Assembly (NCBI RefSeq): GCF_008831285.2
Contig: NC_045138.2
Coordinates: 1,375,143-1,439,142, forward strand
DNA from: Nymphaea colorata
Taxonomy: Eukaryota > Streptophyta > Magnoliopsida > Nymphaeales > Nymphaeaceae
Direction of reading: 5' to 3'
DNA length: 64,000 bases
Shown: positions 38,061-49,542 of the stretch, one piece after another
Position numbering within the stretch: the stretch's first letter is position 1
Layout: the number at the start of each line of letters is the position of its first letter
Program-made: the position numbers and the translations under genes
The notes under the pieces: generated by a model
Told to the model about the DNA's origin: nothing
Seen by the model: only the letters and a program-made list of their open reading frames with translations
Database searches by the model: none

Positions 38061-41000
38061 ATGGGAAGAGTTAAATTAAAAATCAAGAAGTTGGAAAATA
38101 GCAATGGCAGACAAGTCACATACTCCAAAAGAAGGGCAGGGATTGTGAAGAAAGCTAAGGAACTTTCAATACTATGTGACATTGATATCATCCTTCTTAT
38201 GTTTTCACCAACTGGAAAAGCTACATTATGCCATGGAGAGAGAAGGTAAAGATTCATTTTTCTTTTCCATATTAGGTAATTTCATTTTATCTCTTGTTAG
38301 ATGATATGAGAAGTTTTATTGTGTCTGTGTTAATTTTTTTTTTTCCTTTTTGTTTGATGAATGGGTTAGGCAGTTCTCTACTGGATTGTGCCCAGGGCAG
38401 ACTTTGGAGATGAAACTCTCAACTTCCTTTAGTTGAAGGTTTTCAGTCCACTCCTGGGCCTGGTGGAAGGAGTTATTGTTTCCTGTTAATTTGATTAGAC
38501 CGAGACTTTGTGTTTGCTTTACTTCGATTTTTACTTTATGATGTTGTCACATAACTAAAAGATCACAATCATCTATTCTTTATCCATTGGTTCATTGGTC
38601 ATTTTCCATGCTGCTATTGCCTTGGTTTGTTGTATTTAATCATGTTACCCGTTGATGTGATCACTGACCAAAGTTTTTGAATCAATAGACTTGGTCTTTG
38701 AAAATCTTCAACTGTCATGTTGCTATGTTAGGAATTGGTTGGGCAAGTTCCTTGAATGTTTGTTGTAGTTTGCAAGAATAAAGGCTAAGGAAAAATGAGT
38801 GGGAGTAAGTTACATTAAGAATCAGAAAAAGAGTAAGAACATGTGGACAACAAGTCTTTGAATACTTTATTTCCTTATTCTTTCTATCAAAATTATACTT
38901 TGTCTTCCTTCTCTCTCTGTTATCAACTTTTGGAGCCAGACAGTCTGATCCCTTCAAGCAAGTTGGATAAAAAAACGTCAGCAGCAGTGAAATAAGTTAA
39001 ACTAAGAATTAGGAGGATAATCACAAACAACTTGGCCTCACAAAGAAGAATGCAGGCCATTGTCCAAGGAACAAGGAAGCTTCATGAATGCTGGGGAAGT
39101 GCTCAGTCAAAGGGCACTTGAATTCTATCGTGATAACCAACTCCTCCCTTACTCTTAATGCTGACCTGCTTTTATGCGCACATGGTAAAGAGCACAGCGA
39201 AAGAAAAGTTGGGACGCCGAGAGTCAAAACCCTGACAGAGGACAAAAGCAAACTGCTGAAACCTAGAAGTTACGAACAGAAAAAACAGTGAATACTCTAG
39301 AGGCAGGACCCATGAGACCAGATTCACTGAAAGCAAACGCCCCCACCCCACCACCCCAACAAAAAAAAAGGAAAAAAAAAAGAAAAAAGAAAAAAAGAGG
39401 GATGATAATACCACACGTGACCATTAGCCTGTGGCGATCTTTGTGAATAAATGGGTGGGCTCTTGCTCCCCAGCAATTTCCATGGGAAGTTAAGCTAAGA
39501 AGTAGAAAAAGAGTAAGGAAGTCTTTTTGAGTACTTTCTCTCCTTGTTCTTTCTGTTTCTCTCTCCGTTATCAACTTTTAGAGCCAGCAGGTGATCCTTT
39601 CAAGAAACTTGAAAAGAAAAATTGGCAGCAGTGAAATAAATGTATCCTAAATGCTATGTCACATGGGTACTGGTGTGGGGACAGCTGCAAAGGAATTTCA
39701 TAGGAGGAGTGAGAAGGATGAGATATGGCCTACCCATCTCAGTCCTCAAGATCCTTGTCCCCAAGTCAACCCCTCCCCCTATGTGGATGGTAAGCTTAGA
39801 TGTAAGGACATGCCAGGCTCAAGGTATCTAGGGTGTCAGGGGCTTCAGGATGCTTACTTGGAGATCCGGCATCCAGTTACATTCTGGAGACCCACAGCCT
39901 ACGCGTTATGAGTTTTTTAGCAAGTAAAAATTAATTTTATGTGCAGAGAAAGTCACTAAACAGTCTAAGCTATTAAGTTTATTATGACTCACTTAACAAC
40001 ACAAAACTTCTGAGTTTATGAATTTAGACATCCATGGATTTGAGTGCATATTCTTTAAGTATTTTTTTTAAATTTTTTTGTTCGTTAAGAACTCTATTAT
40101 ATTTTTATTTCTATTTTCCTTTTATCCAGTCTATGAAAGGCTATTTAGAGAACTGTCAACTTGTTGAATTAGCGATTTTCTTTATTAATAATATGAAGCA
40201 GTACCTACTTTCGTAATTTTTGAGGTAATTCAGTATCCATTGCTTCCTATTCTCATCTTACTGAAGGTACTAGATTTTTGTTTAAAAATAATAAACTAGT
40301 GACTTTGCATGCTTATCTTTTGAGGTAACTCTGAATTTGTTAATTCCTATTCTGATCTTACTGAGGGCAACAGATTTTTGTTTAAAATTAATAAACTAGT
40401 TTTTGTGTATGTGCATGCTTAATCTTTGAGGTAATTCAGAATTTTGTTGATTCCTATTATCATATTACTTAGGGTTGTATTTGTTTTAAAAATAATAAAC
40501 TATTGCATGTGGGCGAGTCTTTTTGTTCAAAGATAATAAACTAGTGAGAAAGAGAGAGAGGAGATGGGGGTCAAATGTCTTTATATAGTCTAAAGTACAT
40601 CAGAAAATTTTTAGTGTCTATTTTAACTTTCTGATGATCATGCATTTATTTTTTGTGCTATAATGCCATAAATGGCTCCTGTGAAAATTATAGATTGATC
40701 CAAGATATGTTTCTGTGGTGTTCTTCCTTCTCTCAAATATATCTTTGATTGTAAAATAGATTCTTCATGTTACACATATGTTATATCTAGAAAATAACTG
40801 TAGCATTTATTTAGACTCTCATCTCTTGCTAATTTATTTTTTCCTCTGTAACATACTCGATTACTGCATTTGTAGCAGATACCTACAAGATAACATCCAG
40901 ACTAGTGGAACTGAAACTCACCATTCGGGAAGGCCTATCCTTTACTTTTCTTTTCACTCTCTACATGATATGTTTCAATTACCATTATCAATGGTTCTTC

Positions 41001-44000
41001 TTGACATTAAATGAACAGAAGTTTTGCAAACCGGTGGAAGGAAAACCAGAAAAGTCATTGTTCATTAACCCAATCTCTGCTTGAATAGAGATTCGTAAAA
41101 AATTACAAAGCCATCCTCCTTATTACAGGAAAATGGTAAAAATGCCACTTAATAAAATTTCTGCTAATTAACACCTAGTGTTAAGTATTTCTTTTAACGA
41201 CCACAAACTTATTTCTCTCAACAAAATCTATGAATGTGAAGAAGTTAAGTGAATAATTTAATTGTTCAAGAATTTAAATTGGAGTGTTGTTTAATATTTA
41301 ATGTGAAGATATAACATTCTGTTGACTGCCTATTTCAGCTTTCAGTTGCTTTGAAATTACAGTTTTTCTTATCTGCTTCTGCTTAGACCTTTTCAAACTT
41401 TTCAGTGCTATTGAAGATGTTATTGGAAGGTTTGCTCAATTAACCCCTCAAGAGCGAGCAAAAAGGTTTGGATCATCTTGTCATAAGGAATAGCTTCTTT
41501 TCTTTCTTAATTCAGATTTAGATGATTATTGAATTGCTTTCTTTCCTTTGCTGGCAGCAGGAAGTTGGAGAGCCTGGAAGTACGATAATTCATTTCTTTC
41601 TTTTGTCTTAACTGCAATGTTTTGGAATTTGTTTGTTACATTGAATTGAAAACATAGCCACAAATATTGTTATATTTTCGAAAATATCTTGATATTAATG
41701 AAAAAAGGGAAAAATTTGTGATATTTTGAAAAAAAAAATGAAAAAAATCAACTTGTCATGATTTTGTTGCGATTTTTCATTTATTTTTTATTTCATTTTC
41801 TATTTTCATTTTCTTCAACTTTTGTTTTATTGTTTTATTTCCTCTTTTTTTAGGTATTTAACGTGGCCTCTTAGATGGGACACAATACTTATTACTTTAT
41901 CATTTTATCTTTTTAATTAGATGTTTTTTTGTATTCTTATTAGTTTTTCATTTATTGTATTTTTCCTTAACATTTTGATTTTTTTTGTTTTTTTTAATTC
42001 TGAGATTTTCCCCCCAAAAAAAAATTTGAAGAAAAATACCCGGGAAAACCTCGCTGATAAAAGACCGAGAATGATATTTGTGGCTATGATTGAAAATTGG
42101 CATATTGTTTCGTAATAGTAAAATACAAGCTTGTGATACCTTAGGCACTTAAGAAGACCTTCAAGAAGTTGGACCATGAAGTAAATATTCAAGACTTCTT
42201 GTGCACAAGGTGCAAACTAATTCCTTCACTGATTTTTTCTGCTTCCATTTTTTATGTGTAAATCAACTAGTAAAGTAATCGATGTTTCTTTTCTTTTGGT
42301 TATGCAGCTCGCCAACGGCGGAGGTATGCACTAATCACTATTGTTTAGGATATTTGTTGTGGTTCATACGTGCGTTCCTCTTTTATATTGTGACGTGGAA
42401 TTTGTTTCTTTAATACAACAGGAGTTGAATAACCAGCTAAAGATGTTGCAAGCACGCTCATCTGAGTTGAACAAGAGATTAAGGTTTTATCTCTATTTTA
42501 GGTTGTTGTTGTTCTCTCATTCTATTCATGTACCCCAGACACCTTGTTTATGATACAGCCATCGAGTATGTCCTTGCAATTTGTTCATATGTCCTAACTC
42601 AAGTTGAAGGACCGCTAACAATATTGTTGTAATTTTACAGCTACTGGGTTGACCCAGACAAGATCAGCAGTTCTGACAGAATTAGAGCAATGCATGAGTC
42701 TCTGAAAGAAGCTTTAAGACAGCTTCATACCTGCAAGGCATGCACATTCACGTTTTGTAGTCTTAATTTTGACTCTTTACTGCTTCTTAGGTGTTCAGTG
42801 TTTGCATGAACAATTAAGACATTTTCATTTTTTTAGAGTATAATGGTGCTCTACTAGTAAGGCTTACTGGCATTGCATTGCTATGACAGAAAAAAATAAT
42901 GTTTCTTTTGAGAAAGATAATTGTCATAAATTTTTATTAATATTAGTCTAACATAATTCATATAACTTTCCTTTGATTAGGTCGTCAACCAGAGGTCATA
43001 GGCTTGTTAAAAGTTAAAACTGAATTTCTTGGTTTTGTTCCTTTTGTGTTTTGTGTATTCGCTTAGCAATAAAATTATTCTCTTTCAAGACCATGATTCT
43101 TTTTAAGAAGGATCACTCATGAATGGTACTTCTTCCCCCTGGCAGGAAAATTTGAAAAAGCAACAGTTTTTGCCAGTAGAATGCAGTAATCAGGTAACTG
43201 TTGATGTTTCTGTCTGTTGGATGGCTAAATTCTTCAGCAGCATGAGATTTCAATTAACACTTTCTTTTTTCTGGGATAGTTTGAGAGTGGAATACATTTG
43301 CCTTTGGGTTTGACCACTGAACAACAAGGCAACTCTTTATGTTGGCTTCCAAATCAAGATGCAACACAGCTAATGTTGAATGAGGATCCACACTTGGTAT
43401 TAGGACCACGGTGAGTAGTTATTAATTATTAGTCATGTAGACTTCGTACCATTTGTCTTGCCAGTCCTTTTATGCTGTTGCCGATGAGCTGATCTTGAGT
43501 TGCTACTTGTGAGGAACAACATCGATTACTAATTATTTTCCAAAATGTTAGATAACTGAAACAAGTTCACCTTGCATATTTTAAAATTAGAATAACCTGT
43601 GAAATGATTTCTCAAGATTAATCAGTCAGTTCAGGATTGTATAACATCTGGAATTCCTGGAATCTTAGTTATCAACTTAAGGAGTTGTCAATCTGACGAG
43701 TCACCTAGTTATCCTAGGGATTACTGAACCACCTAGTCCCTAGGTAATAGTTGGTTGGGCCCATGGTAGGGACTAGTTGACTGACTTGGTTGGCTAGTGA
43801 GCAACTAATTGACTGACTCATCCCCAAAGTGAGCTTTTTCAGAGAAACTACATTTTGAATCAGAGCAAAGTTTCCTTTTCTTTTTACTAGCTTTCACTTC
43901 TCCTGCCTTCGACCTCTGTTTTTCAATAAGTTTTCCTTTAAAGTTTAATCTATTTTCTGTATTTCTCCCTCTGTGTGTCGGATATATATATATATGTATA

Positions 44001-46698
44001 TGTATGTATGTATATCCTACAGATTCTGTGTTAATGTATAAAAACATGTATATATACATGTATTCTGTATATTCTTTGTTTGCATGCATGTACATATGTG
44101 TGTTTATATATATGTATATATGTCCCCATGTATCTGCAGAATAGATTTACGAGGTATTTTATATTTTCTTTACATCTTAGGTTTCAATTTATTGTTATGT
44201 GATGCTATGTGTGATCAATGAACTATGTGGTTGATGTGATGTTTTGCATAACAATGTTTTTCTACTGCGAATGTGCGTCTTTGAGCCTCTTTTGACTAGT
44301 CTCAAGACTCTCAACTAGCCTTTTTAAGGCGCTAACCAAGTTGAATCTGACTTGCGATGTCTGGAACTCTGATTAGTGGCATCTCACCTGCTTCATGTTC
44401 TCCTGCATTGAACCATATGCCATGTTTATCTGGAACATAGGGGTATTCCAAATTTGTAATTAGATTTCCTGCAAAAGTTAAGCCTTCGTCAACAAGGTTG
44501 AAGAAACCATTACTAGTCTTTTATGGATTATTAGACCATAATGCCATATTATGTAATTCATGCAACTCTTCAAGTCCACAAATGACCTCTCTTTTGGCTT
44601 AAAACATGTTACTCGTATTGAATTACAGAAGTAGTAAATCCTGTATTCTGAAACAAGTAGCTGCGAATTTGTTTCCCCTGTAGAGAAGTTGAGTGCTCCT
44701 CAGAAGCTCCTTTTCCAAGCTTTTCTTCTTATTTGGAAATGGGAAAGCATATAGAGATGGAACAGCCAAGGTCATGTGATACACTGAACGAGGTAAACAG
44801 AAGCTCATGCCTCAGTTTGCAACTTGGAGCTTTTTACCCTTACCACCCATATAACCAGAATCATGATTTTCTTGGAGAAAAGAAGTTCAAGGATGAAATG
44901 GAGATGAACATTCAAGGTTCATCAATGGATTATCGAGTTCCTAACTTTGGAACACCGAGTTATGACAATAACATGAGCAATTGGGCTTCCACATCTGACA
45001 ATTGTGCAGTTTCACTTTTTGATGAGAACTCGTTCCAGGTCAGTGTTTGATGCTATATTCATTCAATCATCTTGTGCTCATTATTCTCCTATGGAAAATA
45101 AGTTTGAATCATGGATGCTTGATGGCTTTGAATTTTGTTTTTTGAGTGTATATTATGCATGTGCTTGTGCTGCAGTGGAACTTATTTTGTTTGCTTAACT
45201 GGATATTATTTTACATTTGCAATGGATGTCAGCAGTATCATATTAGTTTCTCTTATACTTTCAGTGTATTGCACAATATAATACGATCTATTGATCACTC
45301 TGTCTTTTTACCAGATCAGTTTGGAGAGTAACTGCTTTAGTTCCAAGAAAATGTGTTAAATATCCTTGGTTAAACATCTCAAAATATTGTTATAGGGACT
45401 CTTTTTCCATTCTTGCTGCTTCCTTTAATGATTTACATATGCAAGTAAAAATGATAATGGTTCTATTGTACGAGTATTCTTAACAAGAGAAGTCGTGCCA
45501 GTCTAGGAAGATTCATGTCTAAAGTTAAGCACCAATTTGCTAGCTCCATCAAACCAAGCTCTAGGAATTTGTTCAAAGCCATACTAAATTTTCTTTGACG
45601 AAAGCATCTAGTATCGGGAACTTACTTCCCTAGAAGGGCAACTAGTTTCTCTGTCTGTTGCTTTTAGTTTTGATGTTGAACACACATACCTGTCCTACTG
45701 CTTTCACTCTTGTTAGTAGCGTTTGGAATCTTAATCACGTGTCTATATCCTACTATTTTCTTTTCCAATGGTAGAGATCGGGATTTCATTTCTTGCACAT
45801 TTCTGAAGCACTGAATTCGACATTCAGAGTGTTTACTTATTTAGGACATTGGTTGAGTTCATGATAGATTTTAGTTTCAAATTACGAGTATTTCTGGAGG
45901 ATACATGTAAGAGGAAAAAATCATATAATACAAAAATAGTCAAGAGATTCAATTACCCTGTAGGATTACCGGTTTTGAAATTCTGGGTTTTCATTGGTAC
46001 GACTTTCTCCCTATTTTTATGACTAAAGTTCTTGCTTCTAACTGTGGCCCAACATAGGACTATGAAATGTCAATAATCTGGAAACATTATTCAGTATGTG
46101 AAGCATTTAATTGCTGGATTTGGTCAGTGTGATTAAGGTGGTTTTTTTCACATGAAGCACTTCCTCATGTAACAACTCGATACAATGTGCAGCCCTGTTC
46201 TGTTAGGTCATAAAAAAGCATATTTTACATGTTTTTTTGCAAGTTAATCTTGACTTGTGTTGTGTAAACGGCCAAATGATTGCATGAGGATTAGAATTTC
46301 TAGTTCGTAGGAATTTTGACCGCTTGTCTCTTACAAGGATTGCTACTTGTGACATGGGGGAGTAACCATGTTATGATACCTCTTGGAGAGAAATTTTGAC
46401 TCATCAACGTATGGAATATTCAGTCCAATCTTTAGATCTTTGTTCCCGAACCTGTTTCTGTGCTATATTTCGGTGGCTGCTCTTTATACATTCCTATTTG
46501 GAAAGCTTTGGCTCTCATACCCAATAATTCTCCTGAATCATTCCGAAAGAGAATGCTTAGGAGATTTTGAGTGATATCCGAAATGCCACTGCTGCAGTTC
46601 CTTTTCAAACAAGTCAATATTCTGTCTGTCCTGAGACATGTTAAGCTTTCCATATTTTTGAGATTGTTTGAATGTTTTGGCAGCAACAGCAAAACTGA
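38061..46698 (+). CDS. AGL65: MIKC*-type MADS-box factor, AGL30/AGL65 (P) clade
   Basis: Coding exons: 38061-38245, 41406-41465, 41561-41579, 42145-42209, 42308-42323, 42422-42483, 42641-42737, 43146-43193, 43280-43410, 44684-45038, 46684-46698. Frame is kept throughout, giving 350 aa. The MADS domain ([12 protein letters not shown]..., residues 1-60) has the DNA-binding basic region and [13 protein letters not shown]. Next come [40 protein letters not shown] and a K-like coiled coil ending [11 protein letters not shown], the hallmark layout of P-clade MIKC* proteins. Arabidopsis relatives dimerise with S-clade AGL66/AGL104 and act in late pollen development; the same role is inferred here. 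Exons of 19 and 16 nt and a GC-AG intron (GC at 42738) are unusual. The last exon is the least certain part: without that splice the frame stops at 45050 after FQVSV, giving 349 aa. Introns 1 and 3 carry repeats. Confidence 0.88.
38803..39641. repeat. Pair of ~160-195-bp direct repeats in MADS intron 1
   Basis: 38803-38998 and 39483-39641 share AGAAAAAGAGTAAG, GT(A)CTTT, TTATCAACTTTT.GAGCCAG, GATCC.TTCAAG and GGCAGCAGTGAAATAA-like blocks in the same order, and flank about 480 bp. This resembles a miniature LTR element (TRIM) or a segmental duplication. A clear primer-binding site and TG...CA ends were not found. A 5'-end-like piece of the CTATGTCACATGGG MITE family follows at 39654. Confidence 0.55.
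40217..40512. repeat. Three-copy ~105-bp tandem repeat in MADS intron 1
   Basis: Copies at about 40217-40316, 40317-40433 and 40434-40512 each read TTTGAGGTAA-TC, GATTCCTATT-TCAT, TTACT-AGGG, TTTTTGTTTAAAA and AATAATAAACTA in order. A further partial unit (AAGATAATAAACTAGTGA) follows at about 40530. It is non-coding. Confidence 0.8.
41653..42088. mobile_element. MITE with perfect 15-bp TIRs and 8-bp target duplication
   Basis: It starts CATAGCCACAAATAT and ends with the exact reverse complement. ATTGAAAA flanks both sides (41645-41652 and 42089-42096). The 436-bp interior is T-rich and non-coding. The 8-bp duplication points to the hAT superfamily, though the termini are not the usual CAGGG type. 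It lies in the MADS intron between the exons at 41561-41579 and 42145-42209, ending 56 bp before the latter. Confidence 0.85.
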
Positions 46699-47836
46699 AC
46701 GACCGGCATAGCTTTCTGCCGCCTTCAGAGGTAGCTCTTGTAGATTGCTTACTCCCCGGATGGAGGTCAATCAAATGTACAGTGCGTTATCAAAAAGTGA
46801 TCATAATAGCTGAATTGTATTCTTATCAACGTGCTGTTGAAGGCCAGCAAGAGTGGGCGCATGTAATGACTACTCAACTACATTGTTATATATGTATGCT
46901 TCATACATCTCGTTTTAGAACATGGGTGCGGCACAGGGTTGTGGACAGTGAAGTAAAGGTGCCAGAGTTGTTGAACATCAACCTTCACTGTAGAAAAGTC
47001 TTTGTTTTCCTTCCCTGTGAATGTAAAACCCTATTAATCCCGGGTACATGTCCTGTAAAGGAGGGTTGTCTTCATTCTCCAAGTGACATGAAGTTTACAA
47101 TTTTTTTTTTGTAAGGGCAAGTTGCTCATCTATGAATAAGGCATATTTGGGTTCCCATTTTTTGGATTCAACAAGTTGTAATAATTTTTCCTTCTCATTT
47201 GAGTTCCTTAATTGCAGGATGAAAGTGGTTAGAGTTTATGCAACAGAATCAGGGTGATTTCTCTTGTAATGTTGTCCTGATTGCGAATTTTATTCTTAGT
47301 CTAAGGTTCCCCAGAACTCCCTTGAGGATGAATGACAACTTATTCTTAACTCATTTAATTGGAAGCTCTATAGTATGAATGACAACTTTTCCAATAGCTA
47401 GGCACGGAAAATCCCTTCATTCTTTTGTTTGTAGGGGTGTACATGAGCCCAGTCAAGCTTGAGCTGGCCCAACGTGAACTTTGTTTGACTCATTTATTGT
47501 TTGGCTTGAGTTCAAGATGAGCTTTACAAGGTCAGCTCAAGCTAGACTCAATAGACTGTGTTGGAGCTTAAGCCTGACTCCTTTAAGCTCATGAATTGTA
47601 ACCTAACTGACCTTGAGTTCGGTAATATTTTAGATCGACTCAAGCTTGATAGCAAGCTAAGCTGACTCCAGCATTACATAAAGCTATTGTTGGATGACAA
47701 GAAAAGCAAAAATTTATTGCTAAAAAACAGTTATAATAGGAACATTAACACATTAACCATCATTTGTGGTGCAAATTGTTCATGGAGCTTTTAGCAATAG
47801 GTTATGGTGCTTTTAGCAAACAATTTGAATTATATA

Positions 47837-47867
<31 letters not shown>

Positions 47868-49542
47868 GTATAGTAGAGGGAGAGAAAAACATTGAAATGA
47901 TGTGCCATAAGTTTTCCTATATTTCTTACTTTGAAACTATCAGATCAAGTGGATTAAATAACTAAAGCTTTTGATAAATGTGATTTACTTTATGCTTTAG
48001 TATAATAAAATTTGGAAAACATTAAATATCTTCAAGGTGTAAATAAGAAAACTAGCAGTATGAAATCAAATGCCTTACTATGCGTAGAAGTTGTTGACTC
48101 AAAACATGAATTATGGTTAAAAAATCATGTTGGATCTATTCATAATTTTATATCATCAAATTAAGTAAAAACATCGCCGTTTAGTTTGGAGCATACGAAA
48201 ATCATCACACTTTAAGACTATTTATTTATTATTTCTGTTATTTTTCTTTTTCTAGTTTGCGTCCGTCCATTTATCTTGCCTTCTAGTCCTCTTGGTTTTT
48301 TAGTACTATAAATGGTAATATTCTCTATAAACTCAATTGTATAGATAGATGTAAAATGTTAAAATTTATAAAACGTAAAAAACAGTGAAAATCGAATGTA
48401 TAAATTAGGTTTTATAATATTTTAAAAATTAACAAGCTCATAAATCAATTTAAACATCGAGCTATCATTTTCTTATTTATTTTAAATTTATTCCTATAGT
48501 TAATATATGAAAAATAGCTTAATTTAGATCCAGCAGATTACAAATATTAACAACTCTGGCCCATGCGTCAAGGTCTTTTTCTTCGAACTATTATTAAAGT
48601 GATATTTATTTAGTAAGAACACGAATTCAAACATGTGAAATAACATGATTTATTGATTTATCGAATTAGGTCCAACAATTGAGGTGAACATTTTGAATAT
48701 TTGTCGAGATTCCAATACCATTTTTAATTTGGTTCAGATTGTGCTAACTGATCCTGATTCCTCTCTACCTCGTCTGTCGGATCTCATCAGAATCACCATA
48801 GCCTACTGCCTCATGCAAAAAAATTGCACCCGGAATCAGATGTGTCAAGTTTGACCCGGTTCACTCTCACCATGTGCGGCTTCACATTGTCAACTCTGGA
48901 AACCCAAACCCTGCAGAGGAAGCTAAACCTTCTGCTTCCTCGTCGCCCATTGGAAGATCTCACCGTCGGATTTTCGTGTTCCTGCCCCACTCACGTCGAA
49001 TTCCTCAATGCCAGCCTTTTATTTTTCCATCCTTGTTCTACAGAATTACCAATAAGAAATGTGACTTCCTCTTTCTTGTGAAAATTGCAGGAATCAAGGA
49101 TCTCTCTATGAGGATCTCAACCTCCCACTTGCTGGGTTTTGTTTATTTTGATCTTTTTCCCTCGAAAAAAGTCTGACGTTTTTCCCTCCTGAATTCTCTC
49201 GTGGGTACCGCTTTTTTTAGCTTAACTTTTGTTCTTAGTGATGATAGAGACAAAAATTTGTGCACCCATTTGAGATAGGAGGTTTTACGGTTATAGGTGC
49301 AATCATACGCTGATTCCCTTCCCCCAATTTTGCTCCCATTTTGGGTTTTGATTTGCAGTTAGATCTATTAGATTTCTGCTGCATCTCTGGATCATTTAAG
49401 CACTTCAAGTTTTGTTGATTACCAAGATCGACGCTTTAACAGATCTCCTTTTTTTGGTGCTCTTTACTCAAACTGACTATTGACCAATCGAGGTATTCGA
49501 GTTTCTAATTTGCTGCTATTTTAGTCGAGTTCAAATGCTAGT
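46699..49542. other. MADS 3' region and intergenic spacer
   Basis: The first several hundred bases are probably the 3'UTR of the MADS gene. A patch at about 47436-47690 rich in GAGCCCAGTCAAGCTTGAGC-like sequence is similar in style to 2730-2870 and looks like another dispersed repeat. A (TA)n tract lies at about 47832-47868. Positions 48900-49540 contain the promoter and leader of the DUF218 gene. A possible leader intron acceptor (TTTGCAG) ends at 49360. No other gene is seen. Confidence 0.45.

Noticed and set aside
43805-44095. Minus-strand ORF rich in Tyr/Ile/His
   Set aside because: It runs through TATG-type low-complexity repeats in a MADS intron.
46668-47114. 148-codon ORF downstream of the MADS gene
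   Set aside because: It opens inside the last MADS intron and covers the probable 3'UTR. No recognisable domain, and its reading frame differs from the MADS end.
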